38,214 nucleotides of DNA from Rhizobium lentis (GTDB taxonomy: Bacteria > Pseudomonadota > Alphaproteobacteria > Rhizobiales > Rhizobiaceae): NCBI RefSeq assembly GCF_014200175.1, contig NZ_JACHBD010000024.1:1-38214 (forward strand). Direction: 5' to 3'. Shown in pieces: positions 8,289 to 16,161 of this stretch; position 1 is the first letter of the stretch; each line of letters begins with the position of its first letter. The position numbers were made by a program, and so were the translations under genes. Below the pieces are notes generated by a model. It searched no databases. It saw only the letters and a list, made by a program, of their open reading frames with translations, and was not told the DNA's origin.

Positions 8289-8651
8289 TTTTGCGCTCCC
8301 AAAACTATCGAAGATATAAAACTATATTGCGAGAAGTGAGATGCTGAGTGTAACTAAACCACAATGTCCTGAACAATGCAACACATTGTTGCATTGTAAA
8401 TTAGCGTTCCGCCACAATTTTGCAGGGATTTTGCCGCGCTGATTGCGTTTAGGCAAATTACTCAAAGCGCAAGGGCAAGTTGCGGCTCGTTCCCCATCGT
8501 CGACCGCGTCGAGCGCCGACTTCTGTCCCGAGAATCCCAAATGACGATCCGGGTTGCAACAAAGTTTCTGATTGCAATTTATGCTAAAGTTCGCTGTATT
8601 ACTATCTAGCGGTCGCTTAGTTGCGGTAGAAGTTCTGACGGGTGGGGGCCT
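8289..8651. promoter_or_regulatory. Divergent intergenic control region
   Basis: This 363-bp stretch separates the minus-strand radical SAM operon from the plus-strand pair at 8652 and 9445, so it must hold both promoters. It is AT-rich near both genes and contains the perfect inverted repeat described separately. I could not fix promoter boxes with confidence. TTGCAA at 8572 and TATTAC at 8597 are possible but their 19-bp spacing is long. Open frames crossing it look like chance. Confidence 0.5.
8373..8397. promoter_or_regulatory. Perfect 11-bp inverted repeat, candidate operator
   Basis: The left arm ACAATGCAACA and right arm TGTTGCATTGT are exact reverse complements around a 3-bp centre (CAT). 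There is no T-run after it, so it does not look like a terminator. It lies 85 bp before the peptide gene and 255 bp before the gene at 8652. A dimeric repressor or activator encoded elsewhere could bind here and control both directions. Confidence 0.6.
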
Positions 8652-9401
8652 ATGACTTCGATTCAAGATAGATTTAGAGCGCTTGTTGACGCTCGAACTG
8701 ATGTTAAAACATTCGATGAAACCGCCCCGTTGCTCCACGGTTACATTGGATTAGCTTACTGCGAGTTGCCAACGGTGGTAGGCAGAACCGCTCCGTTCGA
8801 TTTTTTCCAAACAACCGTTGTTGTGCCTCCGCCGCCGTCGCGTAGTGAGGGACAGACGATCTTTATGTTTCCTGGAGTTCAGCCTTCCCGGAATTCGGCG
8901 CACATCTCCATCCTCCAGCCGGTGCTGCAGTGGGGGCCGTCTGCCGCCGGCGGAGGAAATTCCTGGACTGTTCAGTCCTATTATATCCGCGGTACGCCTC
9001 AAACTGGCCTCGACGTAGGTGCCTACTCTGCACGCCGGGATGTGGGCCCAGGCCAACGGTTGGATGCCGTGATCAAGCTTGAGGCCGGTCCAGGCGCTTC
9101 CGGAAGGAAGACCTACTTCTACTCGAGCGACCTCGTGGGAATTGAGGGTACATTCCTCGGGATCGACGTCCCGGAACCCTTCGTGCAAGTCGGCCTAGCG
9201 CTTGAAGTCTATAATGGTTCGACCTGCGCCGCCCTCCCCAGCAGTGGGTACCTAACATTCGAGTCCGTATTGAAATCAAATGGCGCCCCGGTCTCCCCGG
9301 CTTGGGGAATTCGAGCGGGAACCATGTGTTCTTTCACCGCGACCGCCGTCGATCGCAATGGCGTCCAAGAGATTGCATTTGGATATAATGTATCCGGTTA
9401 G
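8652..9401 (+). CDS. Unknown beta-rich protein (possible concanavalin A-like fold)
   Basis: This 249-residue protein follows a GGTGGGGG ribosome site. It is rich in Gly, Ser, Pro and aromatic residues, with alternating strand-like segments. It includes IFMFPGVQPS, SILQPVLQWG followed by SAAGGGNSWTV, and QVGLALEVYN, a pattern I associate with secreted lectin- or glucanase-like proteins seen in fungi and some bacteria. No signal peptide is visible, so it may be cytoplasmic. It ends in YNVSG. It is followed after 43 bp by the QueC-like gene on the same strand, so the two probably form a transcription unit. I do not recognise a function; a peptidase or carbohydrate-binding role is only a possibility. 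Confidence 0.65.
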   Translation: MTSIQDRFRALVDARTDVKTFDETAPLLHGYIGLAYCELPTVVGRTAPFDFFQTTVVVPPPPSRSEGQTIFMFPGVQPSRNSAHISILQPVLQWGPSAAGGGNSWTVQSYYIRGTPQTGLDVGAYSARRDVGPGQRLDAVIKLEAGPGASGRKTYFYSSDLVGIEGTFLGIDVPEPFVQVGLALEVYNGSTCAALPSSGYLTFESVLKSNGAPVSPAWGIRAGTMCSFTATAVDRNGVQEIAFGYNVSG

Positions 9402-9444
9402 CAATGGCACGTGAAACTATCGACCATTCTTTAAAGGGAGGGGT

Positions 9445-10134
9445 ATGATGATTGAATTCGGGAAGCATGATCCAATTGTCGTGGTCCTGTCTGGCGGGAT
9501 CGATTCCTCCGTATTGCTCTACTCGGCGATCGAAGCCGGCAAGCAGGTGACCCTTTTTCACGGCTACTACAACAAGCCGAGCTCGCAGCACGAACTAGCG
9601 TTCGCAAAATGGGCGAGCCAAAACTTTCGGCTGCCTCTTGAGGTGGTGGATCTGTCAGGTATCACATCGATGCAGGTCGGATATGTAGACCCAGTCCAAA
9701 TCGCATCCGATGAAGCGGATATGAAGGCTGAGGAGCTGAACAACGAAAATGCCATTTCCGGCTTTCACACGCTGGTCAGCGCGGTAGCTTATTTCACTCA
9801 AATAACCGGGAACGCTGCCTTTGCCCTCGGTCTCATCGCCGAACAGGAGGCAAGACGGCCGGAGCTCAGGATTGCGTTGGATCTTTTTGAGCAGTTTCTT
9901 CAAAAGCTCAATCCACACTCAGCTGCTCCAGCGCTTCTTTCCCCACTATTGGGGCTAGCGAAAAAAGACGTGATCAAGCTCGGAGCGCAGATGAACGTTC
10001 CTTTGGAGAGAACATGGAGTTGCTCGGCCGCTGTTCAGAGCAGCAACCATTGTGGTGTCTGCTCCCAATGCAACGAGAGAAAGCAGGCGTTTATAGACTC
10101 CGGCGTTCCCGACGTCACAACTTACTCAGCATAG
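9445..10134 (+). CDS. QueC-like PP-loop enzyme (7-cyano-7-deazaguanine synthase family)
   Basis: The protein has 229 residues. The PP-loop SGGIDSS at 16-22 binds ATP, and the C-terminal zinc motif C193, C203, C206, C209 (CX9CX2CX2C) is that of QueC. The family makes preQ0 from carboxy-deazaguanine, ammonia and ATP, and QueC-like relatives occur in anti-phage systems (Qat, type IV CBASS). The central region differs noticeably from housekeeping QueC, and no queD, queE or queF is adjacent, so this is probably a specialised paralogue. Two ATGs (9445 and 9448) follow AAAGGGAGGGG; the second has better spacing. It pairs with the unknown protein before it. Confidence 0.75.
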   Translation: MMIEFGKHDPIVVVLSGGIDSSVLLYSAIEAGKQVTLFHGYYNKPSSQHELAFAKWASQNFRLPLEVVDLSGITSMQVGYVDPVQIASDEADMKAEELNNENAISGFHTLVSAVAYFTQITGNAAFALGLIAEQEARRPELRIALDLFEQFLQKLNPHSAAPALLSPLLGLAKKDVIKLGAQMNVPLERTWSCSAAVQSSNHCGVCSQCNERKQAFIDSGVPDVTTYSA

Positions 10135-10619
10135 AGCTGCAACATCAACAACGTGCTGGTTTCAGTGCATAAATTTGTAGACTTACGCCTGACCTCAGTC
10201 CTGCAACCCGCATCTGCGCAACGTTCGAATCATGGTCGCTCATCTGCTGCGCTCCCGGAAACAGTGAATTGAGGTGGATGTCGGAAACTCTGCGTGAGCG
10301 CTCGTATTGGAGGGGACAGAACAACTGTCCACGGGACTAAACATCTAGCCCGTTGGAATGCGGCGACCGTTGGCCTCGGTCGTCCAAACAAAAACCTCGG
10401 ACCATCAAGCGCTGAGAAGACGCCGCCGTTGAGGATATGGAGACACGTCAACCTGCGCCAAGGACACCTGCTAGGTTGTCGCCACAACAAAGAGGCCACC
10501 GAATTCGGTTGGCGGTGAATTGTGGCCACCTTCTCTTAACCGTGCGCGTGAATGGCGTTGCATTGACCACCTTCGAAAGTGCAAGCATGCTTGTCCCGTC
10601 TTTGATGGTGGAGCGAAAG
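10135..10619. other. Intergenic stretch without recognisable gene
   Basis: About 485 bp between the QueC-like gene and the next gene. Frames that cross it have unnatural composition, including the upstream part of the next gene's frame from 10437. No hairpin or repeat stood out. Confidence 0.4.
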
Positions 10620-11723
10620 ATGGAGGAAGTTTCATTTGCTGACGTGAGGGACCGTCGCGGGCTTTGGCTGACGCTGAGCGATTCAGAGAATCTTATTGCC
10701 CAAAATCGAAATCTTGTAACGCCCTTTCCCGCGGTGATTGCCGACCACATCCGAGACCATTTTTACGAGGCAAGGAATGCGGCGGAAGTTCTTTGCAATT
10801 TTGTGGCATTCGAAAATCTCTACATCGACAAGCTGTCGCTTCATAACTGGAAAGGCAGCATGAAGAAGCTTGAAGAAGCGCTTGGACCCCTGGCCGAAAT
10901 GGTGAAACTTGTCGAGGTCGACCTCGACGTCTACAAGGCCGCCATTATGCAGGCGATGGCCTACATCGGTGAAGCGGGACTCGACCAAAAATACCTGGAG
11001 ACAAGCACTCGGCATAAAGGCACGTCGGAATATTTCGACGGAGGTCTTAAAGAGATGTTGGACAGGATGTTCAAAGACCACGGATTTCCATCGATCCCGT
11101 CTCAATTTGTGGACTCGCAGGGGAGCGTGGAGAGGGTTCTTTTTTATGCCAACGTGCAAAGGTTTAGCGGGGCGCCAGTTCGCCTTGCCGCGTCCCATCG
11201 CGCAGCGCTGCGTGATTTCGAAGGCGCTCTGCCGCTGTCGATCATCGAAGTGGTCGAGGGGACCAATGCGCTCGATCATGTCCAGGCGAATGTCGGATCG
11301 CATGCTCCCAAACTTCTCGACACGCCTATACCCCCTATATTCGAAATGATCATTGATCAGCTCAAGGAAAGCCATTCGAAAATATCAATGGCCGAAGCTA
11401 TCATCAACATCCGCAACGGGTGGGAGGGGCAGTGTTTCCGAGCGTATCTCTGGGACGTACAAGAAGCGCTGGCTTCCAAGAATTATCCAAAGCTTGCAAA
11501 TCTCAAAAGCAGTCTGGTTTCTCATCTGCGTGAATTCGATGCCGCAGGGACCTCGTTAACGAGATGGACTAGGCGCTTAAGCTTGACGCTTGTTCCTGGC
11601 ACGCTCATTGAGATTCCGCTCTCGCTTCGAGTTCCGAGGCACCACAATCACGACTATATCGGCTTCATCGGACGATGGCTGGGACCAAAGGCTACAACCG
11701 CACACCCGGACCGAGTTCCGTAA
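10620..11723 (+). CDS. Conserved-looking protein of unknown function
   Basis: The frame is open from 10437, but the first ~50 codons read like non-coding sequence. The ATG at 10620 has GGAG six bases upstream and gives 367 residues; 10605 is an alternative. The product is largely helical, soluble and has no signal peptide or membrane segment. Notable stretches are SMKKLEEALGPLAEMVKLVEV, then ISMAEAIINIRNGWEGQ, and a basic C-terminus with RHHNHDYIGF. I do not recognise the family. It lies downstream of the QueC-like gene on the same strand but 485 bp away, so it probably has its own promoter. Confidence 0.5.
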   Translation: MEEVSFADVRDRRGLWLTLSDSENLIAQNRNLVTPFPAVIADHIRDHFYEARNAAEVLCNFVAFENLYIDKLSLHNWKGSMKKLEEALGPLAEMVKLVEVDLDVYKAAIMQAMAYIGEAGLDQKYLETSTRHKGTSEYFDGGLKEMLDRMFKDHGFPSIPSQFVDSQGSVERVLFYANVQRFSGAPVRLAASHRAALRDFEGALPLSIIEVVEGTNALDHVQANVGSHAPKLLDTPIPPIFEMIIDQLKESHSKISMAEAIINIRNGWEGQCFRAYLWDVQEALASKNYPKLANLKSSLVSHLREFDAAGTSLTRWTRRLSLTLVPGTLIEIPLSLRVPRHHNHDYIGFIGRWLGPKATTAHPDRVP

Positions 11724-12060
11724 ATAAGCTTTACCCCACTGACACCGAAAAAGCGGGGTCAACGGTCTGGCACGGCTAGATGTGAACTTTCCGGGCCAGA
11801 GTCCGGCTTGTTGCTACGGGGTTCACGATTCAGGCCAGTAAGATCGCATAATGGATCGAAGGGAACCGGCCTTGAGGCGAATAGAAAAGTGCGGCTTGCA
11901 GAGCACACAGGAAATTCGCACTAGCGGCGCGCGTGCGAATCCATTCAAGACTCGAATAAGGTAGTCGGACGTTGCCCGTCGTTAGAAAGCCTATCGGTAT
12001 ATGGAATTGGGCGACATTGATTAATCGGGAAAATCGTTCGGCGTACCGTTGGAGGCTCAT
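11724..12060. other. Intergenic stretch, nothing recognised
   Basis: This stretch of 337 bp lies between convergent genes. A weak CCCC/GGGG hairpin near 11731-11760 could help terminate transcription, but it is short and has no T-run. A short minus-strand frame inside looks like chance. Confidence 0.35.
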
Positions 12061-12495
12061 TCACCCCAGCCAATACCTCGCCCCCGGGCCTTTGCGCCCT
12101 GCCACGTCAGCAGGGTTCGCCAAGTTACATCGGTCGATCGACAGGCAACCGCAACCGATGCATTCGCCAAGACCAGACCGCAGGCGCTGTAACTCGGCTA
12201 TGCGTTGGTCGATACGTTTTGCCCACACGCTCGACAACCGCGACCAATCCCGACGTGACGGTACGCGATCGGCCGGCAGCTTGGCGAGCTCGGCGCCGAT
12301 CTCCTCAAGCGTCAACCCGATCCGCTGTGCAAAGACGATGAAAGCGATCCGACGCAATGCGGACCGGTGGTAGCGTCGATGTCCCGAGCCGGCGCGCTCG
12401 GATGCGATCAACCCACGCTCCTCGTAGAAGCGCAGAGCTGATGAGGCAACGCCGCTGCGTCGCGACACGTCGGTGATGGTCAGCATCGAATCCAT
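12061..12495 (-). CDS. soxR: Redox-sensing MerR-family regulator SoxR
   Basis: The protein has 144 residues. An N-terminal MerR helix-turn-helix (TITDVSRRSGVASSALRFYE) is followed by the dimerisation helix, then the [2Fe-2S] ligands C112, C115, C117 and C123 in the exact SoxR spacing CX2CXCX5C. SoxR senses redox-cycling compounds by oxidation of the cluster and untwists promoters with long spacers. The gene is divergent from the dehydrogenase/QueA-like pair, and the intergenic region carries a perfect SoxR palindrome, so those genes are its likely targets; no soxS is present, as usual outside enterobacteria. The start could also be the ATG at 12486. Neither start has a strong ribosome site. 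Confidence 0.93.
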   Translation of the reverse strand: MDSMLTITDVSRRSGVASSALRFYEERGLIASERAGSGHRRYHRSALRRIAFIVFAQRIGLTLEEIGAELAKLPADRVPSRRDWSRLSSVWAKRIDQRIAELQRLRSGLGECIGCGCLSIDRCNLANPADVAGRKGPGARYWLG

Positions 12496-12520
12496 GCATA
12501 AACAAAAGCACGAAGCTCTC

Positions 12521-12551
12521 TTGACTTCAAGTTAACTTGAACTTGTAGCAG
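12521..12551 (+). promoter_or_regulatory. SoxR-controlled promoter with SoxR box
   Basis: A perfect 16-bp palindrome TTCAAGTTAACTTGAA at 12526-12541 matches the core of the known SoxR box. It lies between a -35 TTGACT (12521-12526) and a possible -10 TAGCAG (12546-12551) with a 19-bp spacer, the elongated spacing typical of MerR-type promoters. The direction of transcription is toward the dehydrogenase gene at 12579. It is also close enough to the soxR start for autoregulation. Confidence 0.85.
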
Positions 12552-12578
12552 TTAGGTACCCATTGAAGGAGCACCGCA

Positions 12579-13301
12579 ATGCAGGCGAATATCGATCTTC
12601 AAGGACTTCGCGTAGGAATCACCGGCGGCACTTCCGGCCTCGGACTGGCGCTTGTGCGGCAGCTTGCCGGGAAGGGTGCGAGCATTGCCTTCGTCGCCCG
12701 CACCGCCGCGAATGTCGGATGCGTCGCAGCCGAGACGGGCGCGCACGGCATTGTCGCCGACATCGGCAAGAAGGAAGACATCTATCCGATTGCGATGCAG
12801 ATCAGTGCCAACCTTGGCGGGGTCGATGTCCTGATCAACAATGCATCGAGCCTCGGTCCTGTGCCTCTGGCGCTTCTTGCCGATACGGAGTGCGAGGAGC
12901 TGGAAGCGGCGCTCGTAGTCAACGTTCTCGGCGTCTTCCGGCTGACGAAAGCCCTGTTCGGTGCGCTTGCTGCGTCCGCGCGCGAGGGCCGCGGCGGGCT
13001 GGTGATCAACATCTCCAGCGATGCGGCGGTCAACGCCTATCCCGGCTGGGGCGCATATGGCGCGAGCAAGGCAGCGCTTGCCCATCTGACGGCAATCTGG
13101 GACTCGGAGTCGAACCCAGATGGAATAAGGTTTGTTGCCCTCGACCCGGGCGATATGGACACCCCGCTGCACGCGCTGGCGCTGCCAGACGCCGATCGGT
13201 CGACCTTGAAAGATCCGGAACTGGCCGCTGCCGAGATCATCGAAAAGATGCTCGACGCGTTGCCGAGTCACGATGCGCTTACCGCCGGAGCCCACGCGTG
13301 A
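12579..13301 (+). CDS. Short-chain dehydrogenase/reductase
   Basis: This 240-residue SDR has the NAD(P)-binding TGGTSGLG motif near residues 15-22, the NNAS motif (LINNASSLG), a catalytic Ser region (NISSDAA) and the active-site YGASK. It should oxidise or reduce an alcohol or carbonyl group; the substrate is unknown. A GAAGGAGC ribosome site precedes the ATG. It lies directly behind the SoxR-type promoter, which implies induction by redox-active compounds. Its stop overlaps the GTG start of the QueA-like gene by four bases (GTGA), so the two products are probably made in fixed ratio and may act together. Confidence 0.9.
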   Translation: MQANIDLQGLRVGITGGTSGLGLALVRQLAGKGASIAFVARTAANVGCVAAETGAHGIVADIGKKEDIYPIAMQISANLGGVDVLINNASSLGPVPLALLADTECEELEAALVVNVLGVFRLTKALFGALAASAREGRGGLVINISSDAAVNAYPGWGAYGASKAALAHLTAIWDSESNPDGIRFVALDPGDMDTPLHALALPDADRSTLKDPELAAAEIIEKMLDALPSHDALTAGAHA

Positions 13302-14344
13302 TCGCCGCTGATCGCCTCGATCGGCAATCGGCCAGGCTGCTCGTCGTGGAGGCGGACGGCACGATGCGCGACCTGCCGCGGGCAAACCTCGGGACGTTAT
13401 TCGATCCTGGCGATCTGGTGGTCGCCAACGACGCTGCGACCTTGCCTGCCAGCCTGCACGGCACGCATCTCCAATGTGGAAAGACAATCGAGGTCCGCTT
13501 AGCCGGCTGGCTCTCAGCTTCCGCTCCAGTCCGCTTCACGGCGATCGTCTTCGGCTCGGGCGATCACCGCACCCGCACGGAAGATCGGCTACCGCCGCCT
13601 GCGCTGTCATCAGGCGATCGCCTCCAGCTCGGTCCAATTCAAGCCAGGGTCGAGCGCGTTCTCGACCATCCTCGCCTTGTCGAGCTCAGCTTCCAAGGCA
13701 CCCGAGCAGCCATGTTTACAGGATTGGCGCAGCATGGCAGGCCGATTCAATACGCGCATGTTCCCGAGCCGCTGGCACTGTGGGATGTTTGGACGAGGAT
13801 TGCCGCCCGGCCGGTCGCGTTCGAGGCGCCATCAGCTTCCTTCGCGCTTGACTGGCGCACACTGCAAGCTTGGCGTCGGCGCGAGATCGGTTTTGCAACA
13901 CTCACGCATGCCGCGGGCATTTCTTCCACCGGCGATCCCGCGCTCGACTCGCGCCTTCCCTTCGACGAGCCGTACCATATCCCTGAATGTACCGTGTCGC
14001 AGGTAGCGCGGGCGAAACTCAGGGGCAGCCGCATCATCGCGATCGGCACGAGCGTCGTGCGCGCACTTGAAGCAGCCGCCGCTCCCGATGGCAGCGTGCG
14101 CGCCGGAGATGGTATTGCGACAGGGCGCATCGCATGTGGCACTCCGCTCCGCGTCGTCGATGCGGTTCTCACTGGCGTCCACCAGCCGGGCGAAAGCCAT
14201 TTCGAGCTGTTGCGGGCCTTCGCCGACGACGGCCTCCTTGCCAGTGCCTCCACCGCTCTAACTGCATGCGGTTACCGTGCGCATGAATTCGGCGATTCAA
14301 TGCTGCTCAACCGGCAACCGCTGCTTTATCGGCGCGAACCTTAG
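13298..14344 (+). CDS. QueA-like protein (SAM:tRNA ribosyltransferase-isomerase family)
   Basis: From the GTG at 13298 the protein has 348 residues, the size of QueA. Family landmarks are present but diverged: LVVANDAATLPASLHG (QueA: NDTRVIPARL), PVAFEAPSASFALDW (PTAGLHF region), IIAIGTSVVRALE (GTTSVRTLE), VLTGVHQPGESHFELL (NFHLPxSTLL) and HEFGDSMLL (YGDAML). QueA transfers ribose from SAM to preQ1 in tRNA to form epoxyqueuosine. The degree of divergence, coupling to an SDR and SoxR control suggest a paralogue with a different or accessory substrate. The same frame stays open upstream through the SDR gene, but that part is a shadow. Confidence 0.82.
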   Translation: MIAADRLDRQSARLLVVEADGTMRDLPRANLGTLFDPGDLVVANDAATLPASLHGTHLQCGKTIEVRLAGWLSASAPVRFTAIVFGSGDHRTRTEDRLPPPALSSGDRLQLGPIQARVERVLDHPRLVELSFQGTRAAMFTGLAQHGRPIQYAHVPEPLALWDVWTRIAARPVAFEAPSASFALDWRTLQAWRRREIGFATLTHAAGISSTGDPALDSRLPFDEPYHIPECTVSQVARAKLRGSRIIAIGTSVVRALEAAAAPDGSVRAGDGIATGRIACGTPLRVVDAVLTGVHQPGESHFELLRAFADDGLLASASTALTACGYRAHEFGDSMLLNRQPLLYRREP

Positions 14345-14433
14345 ATGGATAGAGCAGTTTGCATCGCCGTTCCTTGGCTGGCCCGCCGGCACTGAAGCGT
14401 CGCGTAAGCCCGGTTGGAACATCGGCTCGCTCG

Positions 14434-14722
14434 CGCAAGGTGGTGCTCGGCGCCACCATGATCAATGGCAGGATTCAGCAGGAGGCGGACGCGGAACACC
14501 TCGTCGCTCAGTAGATCTTCGATCTCTCGGCCGATCTGTCGTGCCTGCCGGGCGCGACAGTGAATCCTGGCCGCCGACCGGACGCGGCGGCAACGTGTTT
14601 GCGCACGGCTCTTCAGCCCGGATTCTAGCGAACGGCCGCGCCGGGGCTTCGCCTGGGAGATATGTTTGTGCCGGACCTTTGATATCGATACCCTGAAGAT
14701 CAAAGGCAGGAATTTTCAGTAG
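14434..14722 (+). pseudogene. dnaE2: Remnant of error-prone DNA polymerase dnaE2, C-terminal end
   Basis: The segment reads RKVVLGATMINGRIQ, then HLVAQ, a stop, and IFDLSADLSCLPG. In the next frame come WPPTGRG and FAHGS, then GDMFVPDL, and after another frame change DIDTLKIKGRNFQ and stop at 14720-14722. These are the successive C-terminal landmarks of DnaE2 (LVA, DLSADL, LPTGRGDEFAHGSPG, DIFVPDL, IDTLKxKxRNFQ). At least one in-frame stop and two or more frameshifts separate them, and the rest of the ~1000-residue polymerase is absent. It is a dead 3' fragment. Homology may start a little earlier, at about 14345. Confidence 0.85.
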
Positions 14723-16161
14723 ATTTGCTGCTGACTAATAGTAGCCAGGCGCAGCGGTGTTTCGATTCCCATCAAGGCGAAGGTCCATTCGCATCCGACT
14801 GTACGGTCTCGGTCTTCAGTTTGGAGTTTAGCCGAAATGGTTCGTCGGCAGCTTGGTTGAAATTGTGGCATTAGATCACCTGCTCGACAACTTGTGGCAA
14901 ACCACTCCACTGCTTTGAGGAGTTTTCGGGCGCCAGGCGCGGAAACTCATGCCTGTCTCCATTTGGAAATGGCGCTGGAAGCTTGGGGGACATGGCCGCA
15001 CGTGACGCAAGTTCATGGAGAGGTCAATCGGCACCCGGTTCGTTCCGGATGTGTGAAACGATGCTGCGGAGGCGTTCGGATGCAGGCGAGGGAAGGGACA
15101 GCGGCGGACCGGACTCGTCTCAAGCTGGTCGAGAATGACGGCGACAAGCCATTCGGCACGGGCACTGCCGTCGTTCGCACGCGGTATCTCCAGGAACGCC
15201 AGGATAAGTTCGCGCAGGAGCGGTGTCGTACCGATCACGCAGACCTGGGAGGGCAGGTTCACGACAGCATCAAGCTTGGTGCCTCCAAAGGAAGATCGCG
15301 AAGATGGAAGATTGCGCGACCAACGGGTTCCGCCTCATCGTCGATCAACAAACGGCAGTAAAGATGCATTGAGACACTGTTCCTGACGGTCCTCAGGGCA
15401 TCGATCGCCTTGAAAATGAGGAGAGAGCTGCTGTTGAATAGGTTGACGGTACGTCCGGCCTGGGCGCCGCCGCTGTCGATAGCTTTGAGCGTGCAGAGCG
15501 TAGGAAAAAAACTGCTGCCGACGGACCTGGTCACCGGCAGCCAATCTACCCTGGGAGGGGAAAGGCAAGTGGACGACACTTTGAGCTTGGCTTCAGGTCT
15601 CCGTCCAACGCTTAGTACTTTAAAGCGCCGCACCGAGCGGTGGGCTGCTGAAGTTGCCGATCAATAAGCATCTTATTTTGTTCGGTGATCGTACCAAAGC
15701 GAAAGTTGCCGAGCGCCACGTGTATACTGGCGTGTGCGCCTTTGCATCGAGAGCAACTCCAGCCGCTTCTTGTCGGGGGCGATAGGCCTCTGCATCGAAA
15801 TCCACATTAGGCTTGTGGCCGTCATGGGACTGGAAGCAGCGGGTGCGGTCTGTCTGACTGAGCTAGCGCTCCGCAATAGGGATGATGCAGCCTGTCTTGC
15901 TCTTCAGCGTGTGACTAAGGGAAAGATAGAGCATTTCTGTGTCCGCCACCAAATTATTCAGGGGCTAGATTGGGTGAGAGGTCACTATCGAGCCGTCCTT
16001 TACCAAGTGGAAATATGCGAGATGTAGTCGGCGGCGACATGCGTAATTCTTAACACCTGTCTTAAGCGACCCTTTAGGCAACATGAATTGTGATCTTAGT
16101 CGTTTCCGGCATTTTCTCAAAAAGTTCGACCGGCCGCGATTTTGTGACACGAGGTGAAGCT
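14722..16161. other. Long stretch without intact genes
   Basis: Apart from the AraC remnant noted separately, I see no intact gene here. Several short frames on both strands (for example 15410-15667 plus, 15259-15633 minus) have no recognisable motifs or convincing ribosome sites. The stretch lies between a dead polymerase fragment and an intact aldehyde dehydrogenase, which fits decayed, rearranged DNA. The last ~100 bp should contain the promoter of the aldehyde dehydrogenase. Confidence 0.5.
14929..15285 (-). pseudogene. Remnant of an AraC-family regulator
   Basis: On the minus strand one frame gives NLPSQVCVIGTTPLLRELIL and WLVAVILDQLE, which is the linker region of cupin-AraC regulators. 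A second frame gives LRSIVSHIRNEPGAD, a stop, then PLHELASRAAMSPK, the first helices of the AraC DNA-binding domain. The first frame resumes with FQRHFQMETGMSFRAWR, the second helix-turn-helix. The coding sequence is therefore broken by at least two frame changes and one stop. The N-terminal cupin and the last ~60 residues are not recognisable. An apparent open frame from 14876 to 15262 spans these pieces but is not a real gene. Confidence 0.82.

Noticed and set aside
8322..8738. 138-codon minus-strand frame in the divergent control region
   Set aside because: It overlaps the start of the plus-strand gene and the palindrome, has no ribosome site or domain, and reads as non-coding.
12563..13297. 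Upstream part of the open frame that continues into the QueA-like gene
   Set aside because: Arg/Ser-rich shadow of the dehydrogenase gene; the QueA homology begins at the GTG at 13298.
12552..13487. 311-codon minus-strand frame opposite the dehydrogenase gene
   Set aside because: High-GC shadow frame without motifs.
14876..15262. Apparent intact 128-codon gene
   Set aside because: It joins two correct AraC segments through a wrong-frame stretch; the middle of the AraC domain lies in another frame with a stop, so it is a pseudogene.
15410..15667. Plus-strand 85-codon frame
   Set aside because: No motif, no convincing ribosome site, and it lies in decayed DNA.
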